This document shows positions 8,509 through 20,166 of a DNA stretch of 64,000 nucleotides, piece by piece; the first letter of the stretch is position 1; every line of letters starts with the position of its first letter. Below the pieces are notes generated by a model. That model worked only from the letters and a program-made list of their open reading frames with translations. It was not told the DNA's origin and searched no databases. A program made the position numbers and the translations under genes. The stretch covers positions 225,553 to 289,552 of the forward strand of contig CABHNZ010000008.1 in assembly GCA_902167985.1 (NCBI GenBank). Reading direction: 5' to 3'. Source of the DNA: Shinella sp. UYSO24. GTDB lineage: Bacteria; Pseudomonadota; Alphaproteobacteria; Rhizobiales; Rhizobiaceae.

Positions 8509-10314
8509 TTAGTTCTCCATCATTACGAGATGGCCGGGCGAGACCTCGCGGTACTGCCGCTTGGGCGGAAGGTAATCGGCCGGGCGCACGGCCGAGGGGA
8601 TCTCGCCCGTCGCAGCGGCGCGGCGGGCGCCACGCAGCGTCGGATCGGGCTGCGGCACGGCGGCGATCAGCCTCTGGGTATAGGGATGCTGCGGCGTGTC
8701 GAAGACGGCGCCGCGAGGGCCGATCTCGACGATTTCCCCGAGATACATGACGGCGACCCGATGGCTCATCCGCTCGACGACCGCCATATCATGGCTGATG
8801 AAGAGATAGGCGACGCCCAGCCTCTCCTGCAGATCGAGCATCAGGTTGGAGACCTGCGCCTTGACCGAGGCATCAAGCGCCGAGACCGCTTCATCGGCAA
8901 TGATCACCTTGGGTTCGAGCGAGAGCGCGCGCGCGATGGAGATGCGCTGACGCTGGCCGCCGGAAAACTCGTGCGGGTAACGCCGCGCCACGGCGGGATC
9001 AAGCCCGACCTTGGACAGAAGATCCCCGACCCTGTCCTTGACCTCGCGGCGGCCGGCAAGGCCGTGCACGAGAAGCGGCTCGGCAATCGCATCGCCGACG
9101 GTGAGCCGCGGATTGAGGCTGGCAAAGGGATCCTGAAAGATCATCTGTACCCGGCGGATGCTGTCGCGATTGCGCGCAGCCGAGGTGGAAAGCACGTCAT
9201 CACCCTCGACATAGACATTGCCGGAAGTGGTCGGTGTCAAACGCATGATCGAGCGCCCGGTGGTCGACTTGCCGCAGCCGCTTTCACCGACGATGGACAG
9301 CGTCTCGCCGGGGAATAGCTGAAAGCTTACATCCTCCACCGCATGCACACGGCGGGTGACGCCGCGCAGCCCGTCGCGCAGATCAAAGCGGGTGGTCAGG
9401 TTGCAGACATCGAGCACCGCACGCTTCTGGCGGACGGTATCGACGACCGGCGCCGGGTTGGAAGCCGCTCCGGTGATCGGATCGAGCATGGCGAAGCGGC
9501 GAGGCAGGGCGGAACCGCGCAATTCGCCGAGCTTCGGGATCGCCGAAAGAAGCGCACGGGTGTAGACATGCGAAGGTGCGGCAAACAGAGCGGCCGTCTG
9601 CTCGGTTTCCACCACGTCGCCACGAAACATCACCACGGTACGGTCGGCGACTTCCGCGACGACGCCCATGTCGTGGGTGATGAACAAGACGGCCATGTTC
9701 TCTTCGGCCTGCAACTCGCGAATGATCTCGAGGATCTGCGCCTGGATTGTCACATCCAGCGCGGTTGTCGGCTCGTCGGCAATCAGGAGTTTCGGCTTGC
9801 AGGCCAATGCCATGGCGATCATGACCCGCTGCCGCATGCCGCCGGACAATTTGTGCGGATATTCCGAAAGTCTGGTGGCCGCCGACGGGATACGCACCCG
9901 CTCAAGCATGCGCACGGCCTCGATCGCCGCCTCGGTGCGGCTCATGCCGCGATGGCGCGTCAGCACCTCGCAGAGCTGTTCGCCAATCGTCAGGACCGGA
10001 TTGAGCGAGGTCATCGGCTCCTGAAAGATCATGCCGATCTCATTGCCGCGGATCGCCGAAAGACGCTTGGGGGAGAGCCCGAGCAGCTCCTGCCCGGCAA
10101 GCTTGATCGAGCCTTCGAGGCGGGTGCGGCCTGCCTGATGCAGCTGCAGGATCGAGAGCGCCGTGACGCTCTTGCCGGATCCGGACTCACCGACGATCGC
10201 GACCGTCTCGCCGGGGTGGATGTCGAAGGAGACATTCCGCACCGTGGGGATCCAATGGCCTCGATTTCGAAAGGAAACGGTCAGATTCTCGACCGAAAGC
10301 GCGGGAGAATTCAT
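8509..10314 (-). CDS. Fused DppD-DppF-type ABC transporter ATPase
   Basis: Single 601-residue protein with two complete ATPase domains. Domain 1 (about residues 1-260) has Walker A GESGSGKS, signature LSGGMRQR and Walker [13 protein letters not shown]. Domain 2 (about 320-590) has [21 protein letters not shown] and [12 protein letters not shown]. In the second Walker B the usual DEP is DEA; the catalytic Glu is kept. Each half carries the oligopeptide-transporter C-terminal extension ([15 protein letters not shown]). The start ATG overlaps the stop of the permease gene upstream (ATGA). It powers the importer encoded at 10314-13644. Confidence 0.95.
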   Translation of the reverse strand: MNSPALSVENLTVSFRNRGHWIPTVRNVSFDIHPGETVAIVGESGSGKSVTALSILQLHQAGRTRLEGSIKLAGQELLGLSPKRLSAIRGNEIGMIFQEPMTSLNPVLTIGEQLCEVLTRHRGMSRTEAAIEAVRMLERVRIPSAATRLSEYPHKLSGGMRQRVMIAMALACKPKLLIADEPTTALDVTIQAQILEIIRELQAEENMAVLFITHDMGVVAEVADRTVVMFRGDVVETEQTAALFAAPSHVYTRALLSAIPKLGELRGSALPRRFAMLDPITGAASNPAPVVDTVRQKRAVLDVCNLTTRFDLRDGLRGVTRRVHAVEDVSFQLFPGETLSIVGESGCGKSTTGRSIMRLTPTTSGNVYVEGDDVLSTSAARNRDSIRRVQMIFQDPFASLNPRLTVGDAIAEPLLVHGLAGRREVKDRVGDLLSKVGLDPAVARRYPHEFSGGQRQRISIARALSLEPKVIIADEAVSALDASVKAQVSNLMLDLQERLGVAYLFISHDMAVVERMSHRVAVMYLGEIVEIGPRGAVFDTPQHPYTQRLIAAVPQPDPTLRGARRAAATGEIPSAVRPADYLPPKRQYREVSPGHLVMMEN

Positions 10315-11177
10315 CAGAGATCCTTTGCCAGCCGCGGGTCCACCAGGTCACGAAGCCCGTCGCCCAGCAATTGCAGGGAGAGCACGGCGAAGACCACGGA
10401 GAGACCGGGGAAATACATGAGCCAGGGGGCGGAATTGACGAACTCTCGGCCCGTCGACAGCATGGTGCCCCAGGTCGGCGTATCGGAAGACGCGCCGATG
10501 CCGAGGAAGGACAGGCTTGCCTCTGCCAGCATGGCCGACGCGAAAATGAAGGTCGACTGCACGAGGATCGGCGAGGCGAGGTTGACGAGCACATGGCGCG
10601 CAAGAATGCGCCATGTCGGGATGCCCATGGATTTGGCCGCCTCGATGAAGGGCAATTCGCGTAGAACAAGCGTGGTACCGCGCACGACGCGCGCCAGCCG
10701 CGGTGTGTAGGTGACGCCAAGCGCCAGCACGACATTGACCAGCGACGATCCAAGCGCCGCGACCAGCGCGATTGCCAGAAGGATATCCGGAAATGCCATC
10801 ATCGCATCGAGGAGACGCGAGATCACCGCATCCAGCCTGCGGAAGAAGCCGGCAAGCACGCCGAGCGTAATTCCCGCAACGCAGGCAAAGACAACGACCA
10901 TGGCCGATACCGAGAGCGAGACCCGGCCGGCATAGATGCAGCGCGAAAGCTCGTCGCGCCCGAATTCGTCCGTGCCGAAAGGATGCGCAAGGCTCGGCGC
11001 CTGAAAGCGGGCCATGATCGCCAGCTTGTTCGGCGGATAGGGCGCAAGCCACGGCGCGAAGATCGCGGCGAGCGTGATGATGGCCAGAACCACCGTACCG
11101 ATGAGGACGGCGCGGTTGCGAAACAGGCGGCGCAGGCTGTCGCCGCGGCGCGGGGAAAGATCGATGGCCACGCTCAC
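10314..11177 (-). CDS. Dipeptide/opine-type ABC transporter permease (DppC family)
   Basis: 287-residue DppC-type permease. After an arginine-rich cytoplasmic start there is a first membrane segment ([19 protein letters not shown]), the motif [19 protein letters not shown], and then five further hydrophobic segments. The EAA loop ([20 protein letters not shown]) contacts the ATPase. Its start overlaps the DppB gene end by 4 bases and its stop overlaps the ATPase start, so translational coupling is likely. Confidence 0.93.
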   Translation of the reverse strand: MSVAIDLSPRRGDSLRRLFRNRAVLIGTVVLAIITLAAIFAPWLAPYPPNKLAIMARFQAPSLAHPFGTDEFGRDELSRCIYAGRVSLSVSAMVVVFACVAGITLGVLAGFFRRLDAVISRLLDAMMAFPDILLAIALVAALGSSLVNVVLALGVTYTPRLARVVRGTTLVLRELPFIEAAKSMGIPTWRILARHVLVNLASPILVQSTFIFASAMLAEASLSFLGIGASSDTPTWGTMLSTGREFVNSAPWLMYFPGLSVVFAVLSLQLLGDGLRDLVDPRLAKDL

Positions 11178-12123
11178 AGGCGCACCCGCGGATCGACGAG
11201 AATATAAAGCATGTCCACCAGGAAGTTGATGAGGACGTAGACGCCGGCGACGATCAGCAGCGTCCCCTGGATCAGCGGGTAATCACGCCGCAACACGGCA
11301 TTGACGATGAGACTGCCTATGCCGGGCAGGCCGAAGACCGTTTCGGTGATCACCGCGCCCGAGATCAGGATGGCGACCGAGACGCGATCACCGTGATGAT
11401 CGGGATGAGCGCATTCTTGAGTGCGTGCCGCAGCACCACGCGCTTTTCCAGGATGCCCTTGGCGCGGGCGGTGCGGATGTAATCCTCGCTGAGGACGTCG
11501 AGCATGGCAGCGCGGGTGAAGCGCAGGATCAGTGCCGAATTGACGAGGCCAAGCGCTACCGCCGGCAGCACGAGATGGCCCATCTTCACCCAGAAGCTGG
11601 CCCCCGGCCCGCCGATACCCGAGGTCGGGAACCAGCCGAGCGCCACTGAAAACATCTGGATCAGGATAAGCCCGAGCCAGAAGCTCGGCACGGAAGACGC
11701 GAGCATCGACAGGCTCACCGCGATCTGGTCCAGCCGCGAGCCGCGCCAATAGGCGGAGATGATGCCGACCGGCAGCGCGATGGCGATGGAGATCAGAATT
11801 GCAAAGAGCGTCAGATAGAAGGTTGTGCCGGCTGCATTGGCGATAGCCGTCGTCACCGGCACCTGCAGGAAGATCGACTGGCCGAGATTGCCCTGAAGCG
11901 CATGCAGAACATAGGTCACATATTGCTGGGGCAGCGGCGTATCCAGCCCCATCTGATGGCGCAGATGTTCGATATCGGTCGTCGTCGCCTGATCCCCGAG
12001 TATCATTGCTGCCGGATCGCCCGGCGTCAGCCGGACGATCACGAAAGTGACGGTGACAATCGTCAGCATGACCACGATCATGCCGCCAAGGCGCCTGAGG
12101 ATGACGGATGCCACCGAACCCAT
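11174..12123 (-). pseudogene. Dipeptide/opine-type ABC transporter permease (DppB family), frame broken
   Basis: DppB-type permease of about 315 residues when joined. The N-terminal part has ILRRLGGMIVVMLTIVTVTFVIVRLTPGDP and the EAA loop YIRTARAKGILEKRVVLRHA. The C-terminal part (VAILISGAVITETVFGLPGIG, ending ILVDPRVRL) is in another frame. The change lies near 11380 and is explained by one missing base; no residues appear lost. It follows the binding-protein gene by 3 bases. Most likely an intact gene in the organism. Confidence 0.88.
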
Positions 12124-12126
12124 GCC

Positions 12127-13644
12127 TTACTTCCCGACCTTGGTGTTCCAGAAGAACGGCCAGACTGCCGGGGTCAGACCTTCAACGCGGGTGCTGACAC
12201 CGGAGAGGCCGTTGTAATCGCCGACCTTGTAGAGGGACGCATCCTTGAAGAACTGGGTCTGGAGCGCCTTCCATGCCGTGACCTGGGCGTCATCGCCGAC
12301 GGCCGCGATATAATCGTTGATCGCCTTGGTCTTGCCTTCCGACACATACCAGCCCGGATAGCTTGCCGCGAAAGTGTTCTCCATCGAAGGATCCGGCGGG
12401 AAGACGGAATTGGTGATGAAGATATCCCACTGATCCGGCTTGGCGCGGCGGCCCGTCAGAGATGCCCAGTCCATGACCTGCAGATCGACCTTGAAGCCTG
12501 CGGCCTCAAGATAGGCCTCGGCAACCTGCGCCATCTTGTAGTTGAACTCGTATTGACGCGTCGTCAGGATGCGGATCGGCTCATCCTTGTAGCCGGCTTC
12601 CTTCATCAGCTTCTGCGCCGCTGCAGGATCGCCGGTTCCATGATGGGCGATGCCAGCCTCGGTGTACCACTTGCTCGTCTTCGGGAAGAAAGCGGCATTG
12701 GTATTGAAGAATTTCGGATCGTCGAAGGCTGCGGCCATGAGGTCATCGGCGTTGAGCGCCTCCTCGACCGCCGTACGCAGCCGCACGTCCGACATGATGC
12801 CCTGCTTCATGTTGAAGTTGAGCGACATCCAGCCGGCGTCAGGCAGGACCACCGGCTTTGCGACCGACGAGCTCTCGATGCGCTTGTAGGCGCTGATCGG
12901 CAGGCTGTCGGCATAGTCATACTGGCCCGACAGAAGCCCCTCGACACGGGTATTGGCATCCGGAACCGGGGTGAAGAGCAGCATGTCGACATCGGCCTTG
13001 CGCTGACCAGCATAGCCATCGGCCTTGCCTTCCGGCGACTTGTAGCCGGGGAAGCGTACCAGTTCGATATACTGGTCGGGCTTGCGCTCCTTCAGCATGA
13101 AGGGGCCGGTGCCGATGAACTGGGTCAGCGGCTCAGCCAGCGTCGACTTCGGCATGACGACCGCATACTGGCTGAGCATGGCGATCAGCGGCGCGTAGCG
13201 GGTCTTGAGCTTGATGACGATGGTGTGGTCGTCGCTGGCGGTGATGCTGTCGATCGTCGCGGCGGCTTCCTTGCCCTTGGAATTGACCTTCTCCCAACGC
13301 TCGAGGGAGGCGGCGACGTCGCTTGCCATCATCGGCGCGCCGTTCTGGAAGCTCACGTCTTTGCGCAGCGCGATCGTGTAGCTCAGGCCGTCAGCCGAGA
13401 TCGTCGGCATGGCCGAGGCGAGAAGCGGCTTCGGATCACCATGGCTGTCGAAGGCATAGAGCGTTTCGAACATGTGCTGGGTGATTTCGTTGACGAGGAT
13501 GACGGGCGAAAGCTGGACGTCCAGTGTCGCGGGCTCGCCGATGGTGGCGATGGTCAGCTTTGTCGAGGCGTCATCAGCCAGCGAAAGGCTCGTCGAACCC
13601 AGAAGAAGAGCCACGGTGGCGAGAGCAATTCTCGAAAGAGGCAT
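12127..13644 (-). CDS. Dipeptide/opine-type ABC transporter periplasmic binding protein
   Basis: 505-residue family 5 solute-binding protein. The signal peptide is MPLSRIALATVALLLGSTSLSLA, and the mature protein begins near DDASTKLTIATIGEPATLD. The start at 13644 follows the strong ribosome site AGGAAGGA. It is the first gene of the operon running down to 6148. The associated amidohydrolase and N-carbamoylase suggest an amide or cyclic ureide ligand rather than a plain peptide (inference). It is distinct in sequence from the binding proteins at 3416 and 49120. Confidence 0.93.
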   Translation of the reverse strand: MPLSRIALATVALLLGSTSLSLADDASTKLTIATIGEPATLDVQLSPVILVNEITQHMFETLYAFDSHGDPKPLLASAMPTISADGLSYTIALRKDVSFQNGAPMMASDVAASLERWEKVNSKGKEAAATIDSITASDDHTIVIKLKTRYAPLIAMLSQYAVVMPKSTLAEPLTQFIGTGPFMLKERKPDQYIELVRFPGYKSPEGKADGYAGQRKADVDMLLFTPVPDANTRVEGLLSGQYDYADSLPISAYKRIESSSVAKPVVLPDAGWMSLNFNMKQGIMSDVRLRTAVEEALNADDLMAAAFDDPKFFNTNAAFFPKTSKWYTEAGIAHHGTGDPAAAQKLMKEAGYKDEPIRILTTRQYEFNYKMAQVAEAYLEAAGFKVDLQVMDWASLTGRRAKPDQWDIFITNSVFPPDPSMENTFAASYPGWYVSEGKTKAINDYIAAVGDDAQVTAWKALQTQFFKDASLYKVGDYNGLSGVSTRVEGLTPAVWPFFWNTKVGK

Positions 13645-13962
13645 TATCTAGTCCTTCCTGTTTACAGCCGGAACGACGGGCTGTCCGCGCGGCTCGGACC
13701 GATTCCTTATTGCGCGCTCCGGGGCAGAACAAGATAAACCAGACTGATAGATGACTTAGATTTATAACTTCAGATTATAGGTAGGCCGGATGCTTAAAGC
13801 GTCCCCACGTTGCCTGACAGGGTGACTGTTTTTCAGGCATTCAGGCGGTTTTCAGCGGATTTCGCCGGTGTGATGATCCGAATCGTTTCCGCACGAATTT
13901 TTGCAGAAATGCTGCCTTTACAGCCCGGCTCGGACCAATCTGCCCGCAGTCTACGCTCTCGT
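13645..13962. other. Intergenic with promoter-like AT-rich segment
   Basis: This 318-base gap lies between the binding-protein start and the end of fbpC. The AT-rich part at about 13735-13790 is the probable promoter region for the 13644-6148 operon. No gene or convincing terminator is seen. Confidence 0.45.
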
Positions 13963-15004
13963 TCACGGTAATACATGGACCTGTCCCAGAACCGAAAGCC
14001 GGACCTCGTTACCGCGGGTCAACGTGATGCTGCTCGAAAGCCTTGTCCGAAAAGAGATGCCGCTGGAGAGCAGCCTGATCTGGGCATCATAGGCCGGCCC
14101 CGAGAAGATCGCGTTCTCGATGAGCGCGGTCGTGCCTGTGTCGTTCCCTGTCCGTCCATGCCGCTGACAAGGATCTGCTCCGGCCGATCATGATCCTGGC
14201 CTCTCCAGAAGGTGCGGAGGGATCGACAGCGATGGCGCCGAGCGCGCAATCGGCGATACCGGCGGATATGCTGGCCGGCAGGATGATCGCGTCTCCGAGG
14301 AAGGCTGCGATCTGGGCATCGGCAGGGCGCAGATAGACCTCGCGCGGATGACCAACCTGCACAAGCCGCCCGGCGCGCATGACGGCCACCTGATCGGCAA
14401 AGGCGAGAGCCTCCGCCTGGTCATGGGTCACGAGAATGGTGGTTATGCCGGCCTCTGCCAGAATATCCGCGACAGCCTGACGGGTCATCGCCCTCAATCC
14501 GGTATCAAGGGCGGAAAACGGTTCGTCGAGCAGCATCAGGCGCGGCTTGCGCGCCATGGCACGGGCAAGCGCAACGCGCTGCTGCTGTCCGCCGGAAAGT
14601 TGATCGGGCCTGCGCATCAGCATGGCCCGATCGAGGCCCACCATGTCCATGAGTTCTTCGGCGCGTGCGCGCTTGGTGGCGCGGTCGGCCTTCATCCCAA
14701 AGCCGATATTGTCGAGAACCGACAGATGCGGAAAGAGACAGCCATCCTGCGCGACGATACCGATATTGCGGCGATGCGCCGGCACGATCGCCATGCTGTC
14801 GGCCAGCGGCTCGCCATCGATCGAGATATGTCCCGCATCCGGTGTCTCGAAGCCGGCGATCAGCCGCAGCAGGGTGGTCTTGCCGCAACCCGATGGACCG
14901 ACGATCGCCGTTCGGCTGGCACGCGCTATCGCGAGGTCGACGGCGTCGACTGCGGTCACGGCGCCATATCTCTTGGCAAGGGAGGCGAGTTCCAGAAATG
15001 TCAT
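13963..15004 (-). pseudogene. fbpC: Ferric iron ABC transporter ATPase (FbpC-like), C-terminus frame broken
   Basis: About 347 residues. The ATPase domain is complete: Walker A GPSGCGKTT, signature LSGGQQQR, Walker B LMLLDEPFSALD, and switch VTHDQAEALAF. It is followed by a TOBE-like regulatory domain. The frame breaks twice in that domain, near 14205 and 14140. The third frame restores a sensible ending (GISFRTRL, then LTRGNEVRLSVLGQVHVLP, stop at 13963). Each break fits one missing base. The start overlaps the permease stop (ATGA). It energises the FbpAB system upstream. Confidence 0.86.
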
Positions 15005-16578
15005 CGTCCGGCGATCTTCTTCGATTGGGAATGGAGCAGCCATGTCAAAGGCAGCGAAAAGCCGATCATCAGCACCGCATAGGGTGCCGCGCCGGCATAA
15101 TCGATCTCGCTGGTCAGCGCCCAGAAGCCCATGGCCAGCGTGCGGGTGCCGTTCGGGGCGAGCATCTGCGTTGCGGTCAGCTCGTTCATGATGCCGAGCG
15201 CGGAAAGCGCAATACCGGCGGCAGCACCAGGTGCCGCGAGCCGGATCGTCGTCGACCAGAGCGCGTTGCCCGGCGAACGCCCAAGACTTGCGGCCGCCTG
15301 TTCCAGTTCGGCGGGAACCTGCGCGATGCTTGCCCGCAGGCTGACAAGCGCTCTCGGCAGGAACATCACCACATAGGCAAGCACCATCGTGGCCACCGTC
15401 TGGTAGAGCGGCAGAACGAGCCTCACCGTAATCGTGACCAGCGCCAGCGCCACGACGACGCCGGGCATCGAGCTTGCCAGATAATAGCACCCCTCGATCA
15501 TCCGGGTCGCCCGGCCGGGCCGGCGCACCGACAGCCAGGCAATCGGCACGGCGGCGACCGTCGTCACCACCCCGCCGATGATGCAGATCACCAAGGTCTG
15601 GCCGAGTGCCGGACCGACTTCGCCCGTCTGCCAGATGGCAAGCCCTCCGGCCTTCAGCCAGCCACCGATCGTGAGAATGGGTATACCGAGCGAAAACGCC
15701 GCCGTCGCCAGAGGCAGGGCAAGGCAGAGATAACGCCAGAGGCCAAGCGGCGTTTTGCGCGGATGACGGGCGACACCGGAACCGAGGCGGGCATAGCGAC
15801 GCCGCCCCCTGATGGCGGCATCCAGGCCTAAGAGGACAAAGCAGCAGGCCACCAGAACCAGCGCAAGCATGTAGGCCGCCACGCCATTATAGGTCGACTG
15901 AAACTGGTCGATGATCGCGGTCGTAAACGTATCGAAGCGGATCATGGCGAAAAGACCATATTCCGCAAGGAGATGCAGCCCGACCAGCAGCGCGCCGCCG
16001 CATAGCGCCAGACGCAATTGCGGCAGCACGACCCGAAGGAAGACCGCCGAAGGAGACAGGCCGAGGGAGGCCGCCTGATCCTCCAAAGCCGGATCGAGCA
16101 GCCTGAAGGCTGCCGAAAGCGGCAGGTAGAGAAACGGGAAATAGGCGATGATCGAGATCGCCACCCCGGCGCCGAGGCCGTTCAGGCGCGGCCACATGCC
16201 GATCCACGCATAGGAATGCACAAAAGCCGGAATGGCGAGCGGTGTGATGCAGAGCCAGGCACAGAACCGCGCCGCCGGCATGTCCGTGCGCTCCGTCAGC
16301 CATGCAAGTGCAAGAGCGAGAGCCGTGGATAAGGGAACCGTAAACAGGACGAGCAGGACGGTGTTGACCATCAGCTCGCCGACGCGTGGCCGAAAGATCA
16401 ATTGCGACGCCGCCTGCCACCCCGTCGCGAAACCGGCCCACAGCACAAAGCCAAGCGGCATGAGCGCGAGAACGGCAATCGCCATGGCGACAGGCAATGT
16501 CCACGACGACGGGCGCGGCAGGCGAAGACCGGCCGATGCGGGGTAAGTGGTCTGTCTCGGGTGGGCGGTATCGATCAT
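15001..16578 (-). CDS. fbpB: Ferric iron ABC transporter permease (FbpB-like, double-length)
   Basis: 525-residue membrane protein with two BPD_transp_1 halves and about 12 hydrophobic segments, the usual layout of FbpB/SfuB/AfuB permeases. The first half has an EAA-like loop near [24 protein letters not shown], the second near [25 protein letters not shown]. It lies between the iron-binding protein gene (77-base gap) and fbpC (4-base overlap). Confidence 0.92.
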   Translation of the reverse strand: MIDTAHPRQTTYPASAGLRLPRPSSWTLPVAMAIAVLALMPLGFVLWAGFATGWQAASQLIFRPRVGELMVNTVLLVLFTVPLSTALALALAWLTERTDMPAARFCAWLCITPLAIPAFVHSYAWIGMWPRLNGLGAGVAISIIAYFPFLYLPLSAAFRLLDPALEDQAASLGLSPSAVFLRVVLPQLRLALCGGALLVGLHLLAEYGLFAMIRFDTFTTAIIDQFQSTYNGVAAYMLALVLVACCFVLLGLDAAIRGRRRYARLGSGVARHPRKTPLGLWRYLCLALPLATAAFSLGIPILTIGGWLKAGGLAIWQTGEVGPALGQTLVICIIGGVVTTVAAVPIAWLSVRRPGRATRMIEGCYYLASSMPGVVVALALVTITVRLVLPLYQTVATMVLAYVVMFLPRALVSLRASIAQVPAELEQAAASLGRSPGNALWSTTIRLAAPGAAAGIALSALGIMNELTATQMLAPNGTRTLAMGFWALTSEIDYAGAAPYAVLMIGFSLPLTWLLHSQSKKIAGR

Positions 16579-16654
16579 CGGGAGCCTGAACAGCAGAGAG
16601 GAGACCGCGGGACAGGCCCCGCGATCTCTTCTTTTCCAGCATTTATCGCTTCAG

Positions 16655-17670
16655 TTAAAGCAGACCGGCCGATGTCATCATCTCGACGACCTTGGCATTG
16701 TTGAGCGTCGATGCGTCGACCTTCGGTGCCTGCAGATCGGCGAGCGGCGGGAGCGCCTTGTTCGACGCCTCGCCCTTGCCGACTGCATATTCGTAGGACG
16801 TGCCGTCGCGCAGCACCGACTGGCCACCCTTGCCGGTCAGCCATTTGAGGAAGGCCTGAGCCTGATCCTTATGCTTCGAGGAGGCCAGAATACCGCCGCC
16901 GGAAACCGAGACGAAAGCGCCCGGATCCTGGTTCTTGAAGAAATGCAGGGCAACGTTCTTGCTGTTCTCACCGGTCTTCTGCTGATCACCGACGAATAGT
17001 AGTGATAGATCAGGGCGCCTTCGAACTGCCCGGCATTGACGGCCTTCATCGCCGTGGAATTGCCGCGGATCGGCGTGGCATTTTCCTTCATGCCCTTCAG
17101 CCACGCGGCCGTCGCTTCCTCGCCCTTCAGCTGCAGCAGCGCACCGACGATCGCCTGGAAATCGGCGCCGGCCGGCGACGCCGTCCAGCGGCCCTTCCAT
17201 TCCGGCTTGGCAAGATCGAGCATCGACTTCGGCAGCTTGTCTTCGGTGAGCTTGGTCTTGTCATAGGCAAAGACGGTCGAGCGGGCCGCAACGCCGACCC
17301 AATGGCCATTGGCAGCCTGATACTGTTCCGGCACCTGCTCAAGCGTTGCCTTGTCGACGGGCGCAAACAGGCCCTTGCTGTCGACCAGAACCATGGCCGG
17401 CGAATTTTCGGTCAGGAACACATCGGCGGGAGAATTTGCGCCTTCCTGAACGATCTGGTTGCCCATTTCGAGATCCGAGCCATTGCGGATCGTAACCGGG
17501 ATGCCGCTTTCCTTGGTGAAGGCCGCGGCCCACTCCTTCGTCAGACCCTCGTGCTGGGCATTGTAGATGGTGATGCCTTCAGCCGTCTGCGCCTTGGCCG
17601 GCATGGATGCTGCCATGACGGAAAGTCCAAGTGCTGCAGCACCGGCCCAGAGTTTAAGTGAAGTGTTCAA
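16655..17670 (-). pseudogene. fbpA: Periplasmic iron(III)-binding protein (FbpA-like), frame broken
   Basis: About 338 residues. The start is TTG at 17670, chosen because GGAGG lies 5 bases before it. The signal peptide ends near MPAKA, and the mature protein starts AQTAEGITIYNAQHEG. The iron-ligand pair appears as YHYY, matching the two adjacent tyrosines of FbpA proteins. Directly after it, near 16995, the frame changes to VGDQQKTGENSKNVALHFF. One missing T restores reading. The C-terminus is intact. It delivers periplasmic Fe3+ to FbpBC. Confidence 0.88.
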
Positions 17671-17998
17671 GATCGCCTCCGCTTTTTGAAACTTGCGCAG
17701 ACCTCTTAGCCAAACAGGACTATTATGGTCAAGTTTAAATACACAGAAATATCAGATTTTTTATTTCAAAACAATGACTTAAACGGCAATAACCCACTCT
17801 CCTAGAAGAGCAGGCAAAGACTATGGCGCTGCGTTAGGATCGCCACCTGACGGCAACCTGAACGCTCACTCGTGATCATGATACGGCGCTTTTTCCGCAT
17901 CCCCGGTGGTAAACACGCCAAGAGCGAGATCCATCGTCCCGCTACGCGCCGGTCGGTACACGGCGTATTGTCGGCCATTCGTGCCGTCTGCAGGCGTC
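17671..17998. other. Intergenic: fbpABC promoter region
   Basis: This 328-base gap lies upstream of fbpA and downstream of the sensor kinase gene. Bases 17705-17795 are strongly AT-rich in an otherwise GC-rich window and probably hold the fbp promoter. I could not identify a confident Irr, RirA or Fur box by eye. Confidence 0.5.
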
Positions 17999-19440
17999 TC
18001 AGTCCGAGGAGGTCGGCAGACTGTCCGGCGAGGGAAACGACAGCTGAAAGCGCATATCATCCTCTGCAGGTCGTGAAACGCTGACCTCCCCCTGGTGAAG
18101 GCGCATGATCGTTTCGACGATCGCCAGCCCCAGCCCATGGGAATCACTTGCGGCCGCACGGGACGCGTCACCCCGATAGAAGCGGTCGAAGAGACGGCCG
18201 AGCTGCTCGCCTTCCACCTGCGACGCCTTGTTCTGGACGATCACGATGGCCCGTCCCGTCTCGACCGATGCGGTCAATCGCACGACCGTGCCTTCGATCC
18301 CGTGATGGATGGCGTTGGCGACAAGATTGCTGACCGCCCTTCGGAAGAGATCCGGGTCTGCCCGGGCGGTGCCCGATGCCTCGACGTCGAAAGCCATGTT
18401 GCGATCCATCGCCGGGCCCTCGAAATAATCGCCGATCTTATGCAGCTCGCGGCCCATGTCGATCTCGTGCCATTGCACATGCTGCCTGCCGTTTTCCGCC
18501 CTGGCCAGAAAGAGCATGTTTTCGCTGAGCCGGCGCAGGCGCTCGAATTCCTCCAGATTGGAATCCAGCACATGCTGGTATTCCTCGACGTTTCTCGGCT
18601 TGGCAAGCGTCACCTGCGTCTGCCCGATCAAACGCCCAGCGGCGTGCGGATCTCATGGGCGAGATCGGCCGAAAACTGGGACAGGCGCTGATAGCCCTCC
18701 GAGAGACGATCCAGCATGTCGTTGAATGCCGTTGCCAGACGGCGCAATTCGCTCGGCGCGGCCATCGGATCGAGGCGCACGTCGAGATGCCCCGGATTGA
18801 TCTGCGCCGCCTTCTCCGCCATGGCATGGACGGGACGCAAGCCCCGGATGAGCAGGATATAGGAGACGGCGGCCGACAGAAGGATGCCGGCGATGATGGC
18901 AAGCAGCATCTGTTCGCGGAAAAGGGCCAGCATGCTGCCCTCCCCCGTCATCGGATGGCCGACAAGGACTTCGATCGGCGTGTCGGTCGCAAGCGTCGTC
19001 GTTCGGGCCGAGGCCCAGTAGACGTCGGTTCCGCCGGTATTCTTCATCTCCGTGATCACATGCCGTCGTCGGCCATCCTGCGGGATTGCAGACGGTGGCG
19101 GCACAGGGATGTTCTGCGGGTTGACTTCGATGATCGGCTCTCCGGACGGGTTCCGAAAAATCAGGACATCGCCTTCGGCGCCAAGCATGTTGATGATCAG
19201 AACCGGTTTTTCACGCAGTTCCGCCACGGAATAGAGCTGATGCACGAGACCGGCGTAATAGGAGGCGCGGCCCGAGATCATCTGCTCGACGCGTTCTTCC
19301 TGCGAGCGACGCATGGAGTGATAGGAATAGACGCCGAGCGCGACGGCAAGCAGGCACAGAACCAGACTATGCGAGGCCGTGACGCGAAAGATCAGCGAGA
19401 CCGGACGGGTGCGAACCGGGCGGGTGCGAAACAGGGTCAT
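17999..19440 (-). pseudogene. CusS-like sensor histidine kinase, frame broken at the phosphorylation site
   Basis: About 480 residues of a heavy-metal-type (CusS/CopS, IrlS) inner-membrane kinase. It has an N-terminal membrane segment, a periplasmic domain of about 130 residues, a second membrane segment (LLAIIAGILLSAAVSYILLI), a HAMP domain, and the DHp motif FSADLAHEIRTPLGV with His262 as the predicted phosphoacceptor. The frame then changes near 18630 and continues IGQTQVTLAKPRNVEEY, then the ATPase domain with NLVANAIHHG and a DSHGLGLAIV G-box. One missing base in a T-run explains the break. The response regulator gene overlaps upstream (ATGA). Confidence 0.88.
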
Positions 19441-20108
19441 GCTTCGCCATTCAGGCTGTAGCCGACGCTGCGGATGGTGGAAATCAGCTTGCGGTCAAAG
19501 CCCATGTCGATCTTTGCGCGCAGCCGCTTCACGGCCACATCGACGACATTGGTGTCGCTGTCGAAATTCATGTCCCAGACCTCAGAGGCAATCTGGGTGC
19601 GCGACAGAACCTCGCCCTTTCTGCGCATGAGCAGATGAAGCAGCATGAACTCCTTGTTCGTCAGCGGGATTTCCGCCCCGCCGCGCATGACCTTGCGGCG
19701 CAGCACATCGAGCTTCAGATCGGCCACTTCCAGCACATCGCTTTCGCGCACGACACCACGGCGCAGAAGCGTGCGGATGCGCAATTCGAGCTCGACGAAG
19801 GAAAACGGCTTGACCAGATAGTCGTCGGCGCCGAGCCGCAGGCCACGGATCCGGTCGTTGACGTCATCGCGCGCCGACAGAAAGATGACAGGCAGATCCT
19901 GTTCGAGCCGGATGCGCCGGATAACCTCCCAGCCTTCAAGGCCGGGCAGCATGACATCGAGCACGATCAGATCATACGTGCCTTCCGTTGCCATATGCAG
20001 CCCATCGGTGCCGGTGCGCGCGAGATCGACCGCATAGCCGTGCTCTTTCAAGCCCTTGCGCAGGTAGTCGCCGGTCTTGGGGTCGTCTTCTATGATCAGG
20101 ATCGCCAC
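19437..20108 (-). CDS. CusR/CopR-like response regulator (OmpR family)
   Basis: 223 residues. The receiver domain has the acidic pocket EDD at 7-9, phosphoacceptor Asp51 (VLDVMLPG), and the conserved Lys in DYLVKPF. The C-terminal winged helix ends [15 protein letters not shown]. Closest family type is the heavy-metal or hypochlorite/H2O2-responsive group (CusR, CopR, HprR). It is transcribed away from msrB, and the shared intergenic region carries a perfect inverted repeat at 20167-20192 with CusR-box spacing. It likely autoregulates and controls the Msr operon (inference). Confidence 0.92.
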   Translation of the reverse strand: MAILIIEDDPKTGDYLRKGLKEHGYAVDLARTGTDGLHMATEGTYDLIVLDVMLPGLEGWEVIRRIRLEQDLPVIFLSARDDVNDRIRGLRLGADDYLVKPFSFVELELRIRTLLRRGVVRESDVLEVADLKLDVLRRKVMRGGAEIPLTNKEFMLLHLLMRRKGEVLSRTQIASEVWDMNFDSDTNVVDVAVKRLRAKIDMGFDRKLISTIRSVGYSLNGEA

Positions 20109-20166
20109 GCAGCACCACTCCGATTTCGCCTGAACCTCGCATGCCTGCCGGTACTATTCGGTGAAC

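Noticed and set aside
6049..9318. Very long plus-strand open frame of more than 1000 codons
   Set aside because: It runs antisense to the carbamoylase, amidohydrolase and ATPase genes, shows no family motifs, and reflects GC-rich antisense openness.
11902..13737. Plus-strand frame of about 610 codons
   Set aside because: Antisense to the second importer's binding protein and DppB; no recognisable motif.
17700..17800. Iron box (RirA TGA-N9-TCA, Irr or Fur type) upstream of fbpA
   Set aside because: The region is AT-rich but I found no clean match to any of these motifs.
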